A stretch of 45,775 nt of DNA from an uncultured Acidimicrobiales bacterium (GCA_937991435.1 CALKPY010000042.1:1-45775); one strand, 5' to 3'. Positions 31,574 through 40,444 are shown, counted from the first letter of the stretch. Made by a program: numbers and translations. Notes: generated by a model from the sequence alone, not told the origin.

Positions 31574-33193
31574 GTGGTTGTGTCTCGTCGCATCACGTTG
31601 CTCGCAACCACCCTTTTGACGCTCGCAGGCTGTTTCGCCTCCTGCTCCACCTCGACTGACGATCTCTCGATCGCGCTCACGGCCCCAACCGAACGGGGAC
31701 TTCCAGCAGGAGAGCCTGCGAGTGGAGACCCAACCAACGGTGGCCCCGGGCTCGAAGCAGATGCGGGCTCAGTCGGCGGCCTAAGCGGCGACGAGGCTGC
31801 AACAAGCCCAGATGCAAACGCCAACGATCCTGTGGAAGCTGACGATGATGATTCAGCGATCGAAGCGTTCACCGGCGCTCCTGGAGCAGGTGACCGGTAC
31901 TACCCCGGCTTCGGCAACAGCGGCTACAACGTGCTGCACTACAACCTCGATATCGCCTGGGACGACGACGAAAGGGTGATCGACGGTTTCGCCACAATCC
32001 TGCTCGTACCGGGCGTCAACCTTGCCCGGTTCAATCTCGACTTGATCGGATTCACCGTAAGTCTGGTCACGATCGAGGGCGAAGAGGCCAACTGGACCCG
32101 CGATGGCCAGGAGCTGCAAATCAGTCCCGTTGCGCCGTTATTGTCTGGAACGCCCGTATCGGTGTCTATTGCCTATAGCGGAACGCCTGAAGCGCTTGTA
32201 AGCGTCGGTGCTCCATTCGATACAGGGTGGATAGACCTAGGCGACACCGTGATCGTCGCTGGCGAACCCGATGGTGCCGCCAGTTGGTACCCCGTAAACG
32301 ATCACCCGACCGACAAAGCCCGCTATTCAATTACTGTTACCGCAGACTCAGACCTCACCGTTGCCGCCAACGGCATGCAGATCGTGGCGGTAAATGACGG
32401 CGACAAGACGAGCTGGACATACGAAACGGCCGACGAGCAAGCGTCATACCTGACCACCTTGGCGATCGGTGACTTTCGCTTCCACACGCCAGATCCAAGC
32501 GCAAGCGGAGTGCCGATACGACACGCTTTTCACACATCGCGCTTTGATGACGCCGTGGCGACCATGGAACCGACTGCCGCAATGATCGATGCGTTCGAAG
32601 GCCTGTTCGGTACGTACCCGTTCGAGGCGTACGGAACGGTGGTGGTAGACGATGACCTTGGCTTTGCGCTTGAAACGCAGACGCTGTCGGTGTTCGGTGG
32701 CGATCTCGTCGACCAGGCAGGTTCATTCGAAGACATCGTGGCCCACGAGCTGGCCCACCAGTGGTTCGGGAATCATGTCAGTCTTGCCCAATGGTCTGAC
32801 ATCTGGCTCAACGAAGGTTTCGCTACGTACAGCCAGTATTTGTGGTTCGAAGCCGCCGACCCCGGCTACGACATCAACGCGGCCATTCAAGAGGAGTTCG
32901 ACAGCGTTAGGGGCCTTCTCAATGTCGCACCCGCGACTCCGCCGCCCGATGACCTCTTCCACCCCACCGTGTATCTTCGAGGCGCATTCACCCTGCATGC
33001 TCTTCGCCTTGACATTGGCGACGATCTGTTCTTTGAGCTCGTTGAGGCCTGGGTCGCAACATACGGCGGGCGCAACGTCACGACCGCAGCGTTCGTCGAT
33101 CTTGCCGAGGACGTATCCGGCAAAGACCTCACCGACTTTTTCGATTCCTGGTTGTTCGAGACAGAAATGCCGGCCCTACCAAGCTCGGGCTAG
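31574..33193 (+). CDS. M1 family metallopeptidase, lipoprotein
   Basis: This 539-residue protein has an N-terminal signal ending in the lipobox LAGC, followed by a low-complexity acidic linker (about 30-105), so it should be anchored outside the membrane. The M1 aminopeptidase-type domain follows. A beta N-domain starts near HYNLDIAWDDDERVIDG. The exopeptidase motif region is LGFALETQTLSVF. The zinc site is HELAHQ (about 391-396), with the third ligand in WLNEGFATY. The GAMEN motif appears as a variant with Thr for Asn, common in some actinobacterial relatives. It has no C-terminal HEAT-like domain. The start is one of several GTG codons (31574 or 31580). Confidence 0.9.
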   Translation: MVVSRRITLLATTLLTLAGCFASCSTSTDDLSIALTAPTERGLPAGEPASGDPTNGGPGLEADAGSVGGLSGDEAATSPDANANDPVEADDDDSAIEAFTGAPGAGDRYYPGFGNSGYNVLHYNLDIAWDDDERVIDGFATILLVPGVNLARFNLDLIGFTVSLVTIEGEEANWTRDGQELQISPVAPLLSGTPVSVSIAYSGTPEALVSVGAPFDTGWIDLGDTVIVAGEPDGAASWYPVNDHPTDKARYSITVTADSDLTVAANGMQIVAVNDGDKTSWTYETADEQASYLTTLAIGDFRFHTPDPSASGVPIRHAFHTSRFDDAVATMEPTAAMIDAFEGLFGTYPFEAYGTVVVDDDLGFALETQTLSVFGGDLVDQAGSFEDIVAHELAHQWFGNHVSLAQWSDIWLNEGFATYSQYLWFEAADPGYDINAAIQEEFDSVRGLLNVAPATPPPDDLFHPTVYLRGAFTLHALRLDIGDDLFFELVEAWVATYGGRNVTTAAFVDLAEDVSGKDLTDFFDSWLFETEMPALPSSG

Positions 33194-33253
33194 CAGAGAA
33201 GCTTTAGCGACAGAGTCCGTTCGCACCTATCCGATGTCGCTACCGTCGTCGCT

Positions 33254-34123
33254 GTGGCCGTTGTACTCGCGCTGACTACGGCAGCGCTGTACGGCACCAG
33301 CGATTTCTTTGGAGGCAACGCCACCCGCCATCGCAAGGTCGCCGAGGTCATGCTTTGGGTGCACGGAATCGGGCTTATTGGCGTCACTGCGGTGGCACCA
33401 TTACTTGCCGACCGGCTGATCGTTGCTGACCTCGGCTGGGGCGTGCTCGCCGGACTCGTTGGCTTGATGGGCTTGTTGATGTTGTATTGGGCACTCGCCA
33501 ACGGACCCATGGGTGTTGTCGCTCCGCTCGCCGGTCTCATGACAGCCGTTGTTCCGGTGGTTTGGGGGCTTCGACCACCCGCAGATCCAATCTCGTCGGT
33601 CGTCGCAACCGGCATGGGCCTGGGACTTGTTGCCGTTGTCGCGACGAGCTGGCCGACAGGCAAACGCGACGCCGCACTGCCAATCACTCCCCTGCTGATT
33701 GCCGTCGCAATCGCCGCGGGATCGTGTTTTGGAGCGCTGCTGCTGATCTATGACGCAACCCAAGCAGATGGAGCGCCATGGCCGATCGTGGCATCGAGGC
33801 TGGCGACCACCAGCCTTCTGCTCGCTTATGCGCTCACTCGACGCGCCCAGTACCGAGCCAATACCGCTCTGTCGCCAACACCAGCGCTTGGGTCAATGGC
33901 GATTGCTGGCGTGGGTGACGTCTTTGCCAATGTGACGCTTCTGGCCGCTAGTACCACCGCCATTGGTGCTACGGAGCTAAGCATCGTCGCCGTAGTGGCG
34001 GCGTTTTACCCAGCAGCGACCGTCGTCTGGGCGCGGGTGTTGCTCGGCGAACGCCTCGGTTGGGTTCGAACAGCTGGGCTGGTCTGCGCGTTTGGAGCCA
34101 TTGCCCTTATGACGCTGGGCTGA
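33254..34123 (+). CDS. EamA/DMT-family membrane transporter
   Basis: This 289-residue protein has about ten hydrophobic helices in two EamA-like repeats. The first repeat begins ALTTAALYGTSDFFGG and has YWALANGPMGVVAPLAGLMTAVVPVVWG in the fourth helix. The second ends ATELSIVAVVAAFYPAATVVWARVLLGERLGWVRTAGLVCAFGAIALM, a typical EamA signature. Substrates of such exporters are diverse metabolites and cannot be predicted. Start GTG 33254. Its last codons form half of a palindrome shared with the convergent TlpA-like gene (see findings). It follows the M1 peptidase gene by 60 nt. Confidence 0.9.
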   Translation: MAVVLALTTAALYGTSDFFGGNATRHRKVAEVMLWVHGIGLIGVTAVAPLLADRLIVADLGWGVLAGLVGLMGLLMLYWALANGPMGVVAPLAGLMTAVVPVVWGLRPPADPISSVVATGMGLGLVAVVATSWPTGKRDAALPITPLLIAVAIAAGSCFGALLLIYDATQADGAPWPIVASRLATTSLLLAYALTRRAQYRANTALSPTPALGSMAIAGVGDVFANVTLLAASTTAIGATELSIVAVVAAFYPAATVVWARVLLGERLGWVRTAGLVCAFGAIALMTLG

Positions 34124-34136
34124 CTCAGCCCAGCGT
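34112..34136. terminator. Palindrome over two convergent stop codons (probable bidirectional terminator)
   Basis: ACGCTGGGCTGA (34112-34123) and TCAGCCCAGCGT (34125-34136) form a perfect 12-bp GC-rich stem with a 1-nt centre. It contains both stop codons (TGA plus strand at 34121-34123, TGA minus strand at 34125-34127). No T-run is present, so it would be a hairpin stop shared by both transcripts, not a textbook intrinsic terminator. Confidence 0.55.
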
Positions 34137-34946
34137 GGCGACCAGTTCAGCAAAGCCAGCGGCACCGATATTTCCCGACGCTCTGCGAACAACTTTGCCC
34201 TCAGCGTCGATGGCGATAAACGCAGGGAATCCGTTGAAGCCGAAGGCCTGCAATAGCGAGACGTCGCCATCATCAACGAGGACCTCGGCCGGCCAGCCCT
34301 CGCGATTGAACCACGCGCTCGGGGGGTAGTTGTCACGTTCCGGAACGACCACGGTCGAGACACCGATGAGCTCCACCGAGGGCGGCACATCGTTTTGGCT
34401 CAACCACTGCACAAGTTCCGGAAGCTCCGCTTGGCAGTGCTCACACCAGTGGGCAAAAAAGGCGAGCACTCGCGGGGTTCCCGGTTCGAGCGACACGGTG
34501 CTTCCGTCTCGAAGGCTGCTGGCGGTTACCGCTGGCGCAGACGTGCCGACAGCGGTATCTTCGACCGCTGGATCAAAGGCGCCGAGGGGCGCTCCCACGA
34601 CGCCGACGACGCCCAATTCGACGGCCCCGGCTTGGCCAAATGTGTCACCGGCGCCTGGCGCAGGCGCAGCTGCGAGACCTGTCGTGTCATCTGATTCGGG
34701 CGCGTCGGCTGCCGGTTGTTGTTGGACCGTGTCTGCGACGTCGGCGTTGTCGACAACAGCGAGGTCGGGGGCGTCGGCCGTGTCGTCGCCACCGAGCACC
34801 GACACCACGACGAAGGCGACGATTGCCGCAACGACCACCATGATGGCAATCGCTCCAAGCACTGCTTTAGAAGCGCCCGAGTCTGGCCGATCGTGTTCAT
34901 AGCCGGTCGCCTCGTCATAGCGCGAGCGTTGATTCGAAGTATTCAT
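34125..34946 (-). CDS. Membrane-anchored thioredoxin-like protein (TlpA/ResA type)
   Basis: This 273-residue protein has one N-terminal transmembrane helix (about 28-51; AVLGAIAIMVVVAAIVAFVVVSVL), then an acidic low-complexity linker. An extracytoplasmic thioredoxin fold carries the active site WCEHC (C168, C171) and the later cis-Pro segment FNGFPAFIAID. It would exchange disulfides outside the membrane. It lies 9 nt after the DsbB-like gene, so the two probably work together, DsbB-like reoxidising or supplying the thiol partner (inference). It shares its 3' end palindrome with the EamA gene. Confidence 0.9.
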   Translation of the reverse strand: MNTSNQRSRYDEATGYEHDRPDSGASKAVLGAIAIMVVVAAIVAFVVVSVLGGDDTADAPDLAVVDNADVADTVQQQPAADAPESDDTTGLAAAPAPGAGDTFGQAGAVELGVVGVVGAPLGAFDPAVEDTAVGTSAPAVTASSLRDGSTVSLEPGTPRVLAFFAHWCEHCQAELPELVQWLSQNDVPPSVELIGVSTVVVPERDNYPPSAWFNREGWPAEVLVDDGDVSLLQAFGFNGFPAFIAIDAEGKVVRRASGNIGAAGFAELVATLG

Positions 34947-34955
34947 TGGTGATCC

Positions 34956-35447
34956 TCAGGCACGGGCTCGTGCCAGCAACACGATGATCAGCACGAAACA
35001 CATGCCAGTCATCTGGGGGATGGTCAAAAATCCAAAGGCCTCGACAAGTTTCGACGAACAAGGCGCCGAAATACCGCACGTGCCTGAGTCGTCAGGAAAC
35101 GATTGCAACCAGATGTGCCTTGCGGCAACACCCAGGCCGATAAACGCCAACGGAAGCGCATAGCGGCGAATCGATATTTCACGCCTGAAGGCGGCTATGA
35201 GCAAGATAATCGCGAGCGGGTACATAAAGATTCGTTGCCACCAGCAATATCGACAGGGTGTGAAGTTCGCAATCTCACTCAGGTAAAGGCTCGACAACGC
35301 GGCGGCAACGGCGACCGCGGCCGCCACATGTAGACCCGCACTGGCCACTGACTGACGAGCATTAGCGTTGACAAAAGACGCCGCAACCCCGAGCAAACCC
35401 ATGATGACCAGCGTGGCCATAAACGTGGTGACTAGTTCGGTGGACAC
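34956..35447 (-). CDS. DsbB-family disulfide bond formation membrane protein
   Basis: From GTG 35447 this is a protein of about 163 residues with four hydrophobic helices. The two redox Cys pairs of the DsbB family are visible: the first in PCRYCWWQR (C65, C68) after the second helix, and the second in SGTCGISAPCSSKLVE in the periplasmic loop. It re-oxidises a thiol-disulfide protein using quinone. The start is uncertain: GTG 35447 or ATG 35420 both lack a clear ribosome-binding site, and a longer reading to 35690 overlaps the NAT gene with non-membrane sequence. The TlpA-like gene follows by 9 nt. Confidence 0.82.
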   Translation of the reverse strand: MSTELVTTFMATLVIMGLLGVAASFVNANARQSVASAGLHVAAAVAVAAALSSLYLSEIANFTPCRYCWWQRIFMYPLAIILLIAAFRREISIRRYALPLAFIGLGVAARHIWLQSFPDDSGTCGISAPCSSKLVEAFGFLTIPQMTGMCFVLIIVLLARARA

Positions 35448-35526
35448 AGGATCAATTGTGGCCCGGCTCTCGGTCAGATAGGCGTCGGCTGGCAAGATCT
35501 GGTCGGTACACGCGATTCTTGGGTCG

Positions 35527-36312
35527 TTAGGTCTGAGCGAGGTCGTGTTCGGTGAAGGCTTCGACAATCCCGAAATGGGCCATGAGCGCCTCATTCCACT
35601 CGGCGGCGGCAATCGGGACTTCCGAACGGGAAGCTGTGCCATGGGTGATGAGGCGGTCGCGAGCCAAGGTGAGTCGGGTGCCGTTGCCATCGACCAGGCG
35701 CGACGCGAACGGCGCTTTTGACCACACCAATGTTCGGTCGGTCTGTTGCAGCGTCGACGAAGCCTCGAAGTCGGCCTGCTTATGGTTCACGCGTTTGAAT
35801 CGGTACCTGGCCTCGGGCACACCGTCGACGATCTCGGCAAGGGTCGAACCAGCGGGGCTTGCGATCACCTCAAATTCGCCCGCCCGGTCGCGCACGACAT
35901 TGCGTTGTTGCAGCGGCAAAGGTGCGATCGGCGCCCCTGAGCCAAAGCCCACGTCAACGAGGTATGCCTGGTCGAGGACTACTTCGATCATCAGATGGTC
36001 GATTCTGTCATTCGGACCAGCGAGTAGCACCGCAGCGCCAAGTCGTTTGACGGTAAAGCCGAGTGATTCGAGCAGACCGGCAAACAAGCCATTGAGTTCA
36101 AAACACCAGCCGCCTCGGCCCCGTGCCACCACCTTGTCAAACGACGAAGTGACGGTGATGTCGACCGGGCGGCCAGCGAAGACATCGAGGTTTTCGAAGG
36201 GCACTCGTTGCATGAACAACGATTGCAGCCTTGTCAGACACAAGAGGTCTAGCTCAACTGGGCCTCGCCAGCCGATATGGGTGAGACAGGCGTCAATCTC
36301 GACTTGGTTCAC
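35527..36312 (-). CDS. Arylamine N-acetyltransferase family protein
   Basis: This 261-residue protein has the Cys-His-Asp triad of the NAT family: GRGGWCFELNGLF (Cys70), RIDHLMIEV (His106) and VDVGFGSG (Asp120). Other family marks are RVPFENLDVFAG near the N-terminus and RVNHKQADFEASSTLQQTD. Members acetylate aromatic amines or act in lipid or antibiotic pathways using acetyl-CoA; the native substrate is unknown. Start GTG 36312. It lies upstream of the DsbB-like and TlpA-like genes on the same strand and may be in the same operon. Confidence 0.92.
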   Translation of the reverse strand: MNQVEIDACLTHIGWRGPVELDLLCLTRLQSLFMQRVPFENLDVFAGRPVDITVTSSFDKVVARGRGGWCFELNGLFAGLLESLGFTVKRLGAAVLLAGPNDRIDHLMIEVVLDQAYLVDVGFGSGAPIAPLPLQQRNVVRDRAGEFEVIASPAGSTLAEIVDGVPEARYRFKRVNHKQADFEASSTLQQTDRTLVWSKAPFASRLVDGNGTRLTLARDRLITHGTASRSEVPIAAAEWNEALMAHFGIVEAFTEHDLAQT

Positions 36313-36354
36313 CGCACCGGCTTAGCCGAAAAAGCCACCACCGAGGATTCGGGT

Positions 36355-37407
36355 TCAGTCGAGTGACACAGACGCTGACGCCTGAAGCAAATTCGTACCG
36401 CATGGATAGTCGGTGTAGGTCTCGCTCGACCATAGGAAGGTGGCGCTGAGTTTCGAATTCGGCGAGTCGTAACCCGATACTGGGTTGCCGTCGATCGGGG
36501 TTTCTCCAAGCGCGACCCGCAAATCCCAAGTCGCACTCGAGCCGTCGACATGCATCGCCGTCGGTGCCGGCTGCACGTCACTAAATCCGAAAATCAGAAA
36601 CTCTTCCTCCGATAAGCCGTCGATTTCAGGGTGTTGCCAGATGAGTGGTTGCCCCTCTTCGATGTCCCAGTTGCCTGTGACTGGTGAGATCTGGGTGATG
36701 TTGTCAGAATCGGTGAAGAAATTCTGCTTCATTGAGAACTGCATGTTCTCGTTGATGGTGTCTGGCATCATGCCGATGACTTCAAGTTGACCTGACCACG
36801 TGAGAACACCATCAGCATTGGTGACCCGTGGGTCGACGATTCTCGCGGTGCATTCGGCGATCGCTTCGACCGCAAGGGAGCGCGCACACGGTGGACCATA
36901 CGCAGGTTCTACGTGAGCTGTAATCACGATTGCATCGCCGTGATCAAGATCGAGCGCTGCACGCCTATTGATCTCGTACAACACCCGAGTATTGGCTTCG
37001 TTGGTGGTGTAGTCGTTTGAATCGAGGGTGATCTTCTCGACGCCGTTTGGCGCTTGCACATAGAGCGACACCGGTCCGTTCTCAATCTCAGCTACTCGAT
37101 TCGCGCTGAGACGCCCGATCACGCGCCACTGGCCGTCAGCTGGGTCGAGCGCTACGCGCGCGTTGAACTCGACTGTCATGCAGGGAACCACGATCCAGTC
37201 AGTGGCGATGACGCCGCGAGGTGACTGCAGGGTGCTAATGGCTTGGTGCACGCTGTTCGCTGATTCCACCGTTTGCGGGTGTGTCACCTTTGCCGAAGGT
37301 CGGGCCGACGCTGGGTTGGCTCCTGTTGGTAGAAGCACTGCGACTAGTCCTGCAATGAGCGCTACGCACATCGCATAGACAGCCTTGGCGGATCGGTTAT
37401 ACAACAA
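36355..37407 (-). CDS. Secreted protein of unknown function
   Basis: This 350-residue protein begins with a signal peptide: a positively charged n-region (NRSAK), a hydrophobic core YAMCVALIAGLVAVLLP, and cleavage near ASA-RP. The mature part appears beta-rich with two Cys-containing blocks (VVPCMTVEFNARV and PYGPPCARS / AIAECTARI), suggesting disulfides. A C-terminal segment ends SSETYTDYPCGTNLLQASASVSLD. I do not recognise a domain. The start is uncertain: TTG 37407 gives the best signal peptide, while ATG 37371 would lack the basic n-region. It is adjacent to, but transcribed after, the NAT gene cluster without clear linkage. Confidence 0.7.
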   Translation of the reverse strand: MLYNRSAKAVYAMCVALIAGLVAVLLPTGANPASARPSAKVTHPQTVESANSVHQAISTLQSPRGVIATDWIVVPCMTVEFNARVALDPADGQWRVIGRLSANRVAEIENGPVSLYVQAPNGVEKITLDSNDYTTNEANTRVLYEINRRAALDLDHGDAIVITAHVEPAYGPPCARSLAVEAIAECTARIVDPRVTNADGVLTWSGQLEVIGMMPDTINENMQFSMKQNFFTDSDNITQISPVTGNWDIEEGQPLIWQHPEIDGLSEEEFLIFGFSDVQPAPTAMHVDGSSATWDLRVALGETPIDGNPVSGYDSPNSKLSATFLWSSETYTDYPCGTNLLQASASVSLD

Positions 37408-37560
37408 GGTTTCCTCGTACTTCGTCGACTATCGCTTACCTGGTGGGGGTGCTTGGCGGTCTCACCGAGACGAGCGCCCTTTATATACACACCGATGTCG
37501 AGGGTTTTGTCAACTTCGGGAACGAGACGAACGATTTTTCGCCACTGTTGGGTAGCGGTG
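37408..37560. other. Intergenic region between secreted protein and GGDEF-EAL genes
   Basis: No gene is seen in this 153-nt gap. It is probably the promoter region of the secreted-protein gene; a TATATA stretch (about 37481) could serve as a -10 for a minus-strand promoter. Confidence 0.35.
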
Positions 37561-39381
37561 TCAAGCCACGATAGGTCGCACAGCCAAGTCCGTACTTTGT
37601 GGAGGTTCTTGCTGCTTGATCAGTTTCTCGATGACGTCAGCCTGCGCCGGACGCCCGAAGTGGAATCCCTGGAAGTAGCGCACCCCGACTGCTGTCATTG
37701 CATGCTGCTCGTCGACCGTTTCGATGCCCTCACCGATCACACCGATTTGGGCCTCGCGGGCGAAGTTGACGACGCCACGCACGATCTCGCCGAGTGGGCC
37801 TCGGACGGCCGTCGTCAGTGCCCGGTCGAACTTGATCACCGATATTGGCAATTGTGCGAGTCGTTCGATGTTCGAATATCCAGCGCCGAAATCGTCGATC
37901 GCAAGCCGAACGCCGATCGCATCAAGTTGCTCAGCTGCGGTTTCCCATGCTGACATTCGTCCGAGGCTTTCAGTCTCGGTAATCTCGATCATCAGCCTCT
38001 TCGCATCTACCTGAAATTCAGACAAGAGGTCCGAAACGATCTCGACGAGGCCGTTCCACCCAAGCGATCGCGAGCCAATGTTGACGGCCACGAAAGGGGC
38101 ATTGTCGAACCCGTTGAATCGCGATGCGAACTCAATTCCTTTGGCGAGCATGACTTCGTTCACAACCGGCATCTGACCGCTCTCGACGAGGAACGGAAGA
38201 AACTCCGCCGGCGGAATCACGGTGCCGTCAGGTTCACGCCAACGAGCCAACACCTCACAACCAACGATCTTTTCGTCCTCATCAACGACGATCTGAAACT
38301 CTGCTTGTAGTGACGACGACACGAGATCGTTGTCTCGTTTCGCGCTCATGGCCATCATGCGGTCGAAGCGATCGTTTAGCTCACCATCGAAGTATGTCAG
38401 CCCGCCTGAACCTCGCTTAGAGGCTCTCATGGCGTAGCCCGCCTTGGCAAGCAACCGATCAATGGTTTGAGGAGTTTCCGAATGAGCTGCCCCGCCAGAC
38501 AACCCAACCCGCAGCATCGACGTCGCCCCGTAGATTGACAATTCGCATTCGACGGGTTCGCAAGTGCCAGGCGGCAGTTTCTGCACTTGGTGCGCAACGG
38601 CCACAAATTCGTCTCCCCCTTGGCGCCCCAGCTGCCAGTCCTCGCCAAGCCGTGCCGTCAGAGCGTCTGCTACTTGTCGCAGAACCTGATCCCCGACTTC
38701 ATGGCCATACCCATCGTTCACGGACTTGAATCGGTCGGCGTCAATCATGACCACGGTGTGAGGCCCACCGCTGACCCGGTTGATCTCGGCAGCGATGCCC
38801 CTTCGATTGAGAAGGCCGGTCAATTCGTCACGTTCAGCGACCTTCTCGAGTCGCCTGTTCGATCCCTTGAGCCGGTCGGCGTTCCTCACAATCGTGGCAA
38901 CGACGGGGACCATAGTCAGCGCAACCCAGCCAATATCCACGAGTCCGGCAACGGTTGTCATAGCCGCACTTATGGCGACGCCGAATCGCCACTCGCCAAC
39001 GGGAACGTGCGGCAAGGTCGAAACATCGGAAGCGATTCCCGCCAGAACAACCATCGCGCCGATGAAGTACGCCTCGGTTCCAGGGTCCCAGTACGCGGCC
39101 GTCACCGGCAAAAACCCGAACCAGATTCCCACCGCAAGCGACCAAGCGCTTTCGACCGCAGTACGTCCCCGAAGCAGAAGGATCCAGGCGGTAACGGTGA
39201 TGGCGACATAGCCAGCCGCCCAACCTATGACCGCTGACGCTGGCGCCCAGGTAGACATAAAGATTGGAATGCCAACCAGACCGGGAATCACCGCAGTTGC
39301 CGATGCGGTGATCCGCTCGCGCGGACCCATGAACTCGTTAGTCCCCATGAACTCAGTAGTCCCTATGAACTCAGTAGTCAT
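37561..39381 (-). CDS. Membrane-anchored GGDEF-EAL cyclic-di-GMP protein
   Basis: This is a protein of about 606 residues from ATG 39381. The N-terminal ~180 residues hold five to six hydrophobic helices. A GGDEF domain follows (about 200-355) with MIDADRFKSVNDGYGHEVGDQVLR and an intact RQGGDEF; there is no upstream RxxD inhibitory site. An EAL domain (about 360-600) has EVLAR in place of EALxR, VNIGSRS, MIEITETES, AIDDFGAGYSN, IKFDRALT and GEGIETVDEQ, i.e. the catalytic metal and water residues. Synthesis and breakdown of cyclic-di-GMP are both possible. A TTG at 39420 would extend it by 13 residues. The start region contains three 18-nt tandem repeats. Confidence 0.9.
   Translation of the reverse strand: MTTEFIGTTEFMGTNEFMGPRERITASATAVIPGLVGIPIFMSTWAPASAVIGWAAGYVAITVTAWILLLRGRTAVESAWSLAVGIWFGFLPVTAAYWDPGTEAYFIGAMVVLAGIASDVSTLPHVPVGEWRFGVAISAAMTTVAGLVDIGWVALTMVPVVATIVRNADRLKGSNRRLEKVAERDELTGLLNRRGIAAEINRVSGGPHTVVMIDADRFKSVNDGYGHEVGDQVLRQVADALTARLGEDWQLGRQGGDEFVAVAHQVQKLPPGTCEPVECELSIYGATSMLRVGLSGGAAHSETPQTIDRLLAKAGYAMRASKRGSGGLTYFDGELNDRFDRMMAMSAKRDNDLVSSSLQAEFQIVVDEDEKIVGCEVLARWREPDGTVIPPAEFLPFLVESGQMPVVNEVMLAKGIEFASRFNGFDNAPFVAVNIGSRSLGWNGLVEIVSDLLSEFQVDAKRLMIEITETESLGRMSAWETAAEQLDAIGVRLAIDDFGAGYSNIERLAQLPISVIKFDRALTTAVRGPLGEIVRGVVNFAREAQIGVIGEGIETVDEQHAMTAVGVRYFQGFHFGRPAQADVIEKLIKQQEPPQSTDLAVRPIVA
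39326..39379 (-). repeat. Three tandem 18-nt repeats at the start of the GGDEF-EAL gene
   Basis: The units are CCCATGAACTCGTTAGTC (39326-39343), CCCATGAACTCAGTAGTC (39344-39361) and CCTATGAACTCAGTAGTC (39362-39379) on the plus strand. On the coding strand they encode TNEFMG, TTEFMG and TTEFIG in tandem directly after the initiator Met. Each of the first two carries another in-frame ATG. Confidence 0.85.
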
Positions 39382-39452
39382 TGTGGCTCGATTGCGGTCC
39401 AGGGATTCAACGCGTGACAATCATGGCCGTTCGGGCTCGAAATCGTTCAGTA

Positions 39453-39884
39453 TCAGAGCTGTTTCACTAAACAATAGGTTGTATGGCCCGCTGGGTAATC
39501 TGGTAGTTCGCCATAAACTCGGTAACCCAATTTTTCATAAAACGGCTTCGCTTGAAAGCTCAGCGTCTCGGCACGCACCGAGTGGGAACCACATTCTTTG
39601 GCGTGACGCTCGGCCTCGAACATCAGTTAAGCACCAACACCGCCGCCACGAGCCTCTTCTGATAACCACAACAGCTCGATGATGCAATAGTTCCAAAAAG
39701 CGTTAGCCCTGACGCCGCCAACAACGTCGCCATCCTCGTTTCGGGCAAACACCGCGAACTGGTTGTCGGGTTCAGACACGACGGCTTCAGGCAAATGCAG
39801 TCGATTAAATGACTGAATACCTTCGCTCAGGGTCTTCAAATCTTCTGCGCTGGGCGCTACTGCTAGCTCAATGATCATCTTCAT
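39453..39884 (-). pseudogene. GNAT acetyltransferase interrupted by one in-frame stop (TAA at 39627-39629)
   Basis: Reading from ATG 39884 gives a GNAT-like start: MIIELAVAPSAEDLKTLSEGI, then FAVFARNEDGDVVGGVRANAFWNYCIIELLWLSEEARGGGVGA. A TAA stop follows in the acetyl-CoA binding loop. In the same frame the protein then continues LMFEAERHAKECGSHSVRAETLSFQAKPFYEKLGYRVYGELPDYPAGHTTYCLVKQL and stops at 39453, exactly as an intact GNAT (about 142 residues) would. Only one codon, where a residue such as Gln or Lys is expected (CAA or AAA to TAA), separates the halves. It is either a nonsense pseudogene, a polymorphism, a sequencing error, or programmed readthrough. The longer upstream extension to 39977 is less likely. 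Confidence 0.8.
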
Positions 39885-40444
39885 CGCTCCCACAAGATCA
39901 GTGTGCGCTCGGCTGAACTCGGTTTGGATTGCTGTGAGTAGCGTGCGCACATGGTCGTTCTTGACCCTATCTCGCAACGATTTCGGCTCAAGTCAAAATC
40001 GAGTCCATCAAATTTCACGGGCAGTCCGACATGACCTCACGAGACTTCTCAGGTCAGCGATCCGCCGTTCTGGTCGTCCGCCTTCTTGCCTCGGCAAAAT
40101 GACAGCCGGACTGATGACGACCAGCAGCGACCACAAGACATTCATCCGAATTCGAGCGCAGAGATCGTCTTCGCCGTTAAGCGATGAGGAAAGGAATACA
40201 AATCAACGCTGCACCGAAAACAAAAAGCCCAATCCTGAACAGCTCGCCCACTGTTCCACTCCCATTCCATCTACTTCCATCTACACGAATGGTAAGTCAC
40301 CGACCGGTTGCCAGAAGAACGAGTCCTGTCCGAGCTAATCGCCCGAAGGCAACGATGCTGAGGGAATGGCGTATTCTCTCCACTTGAGAAGCCGCGTCGA
40401 ACCGATAGCTTCCGTACCCTGATCAACCAGGCATCACCGCATTC
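39885..40444. other. Intergenic region of about 560 nt
   Basis: I see no supported gene. An open frame of about 155 codons on the plus strand (39871-40338) is Arg/Ser-rich and lacks protein-like character, so it is rejected. A short minus-strand frame (starting near 40020) ends within the GNAT start and is also unconvincing. The stretch just before 40445 should hold the promoter of the following gene. Confidence 0.45.

Noticed and set aside
31471..31872. In-frame N-terminal extension of the enoyl-CoA hydratase
   Set aside because: It lies antisense over the M1 peptidase signal and linker region, and the family N-terminus fits ATG 31470.
32650..32700. Loss of the M1 GAMEN motif as a sign of an inactive peptidase
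   Set aside because: The variant LETQT at this position is common in related actinobacterial M1 proteins, and the zinc site HELAH and NEG are intact.
35448..35690. In-frame N-terminal extension of the DsbB-like protein
   Set aside because: It overlaps the NAT gene 3' end and is polar and Pro-rich; the family starts at the first membrane helix.
39871..40338. 155-codon plus-strand open frame after the GNAT pseudogene
   Set aside because: Ser/Arg-rich composition with no recognisable domain, overlapping the GNAT start in antisense, and no ribosome-binding site.
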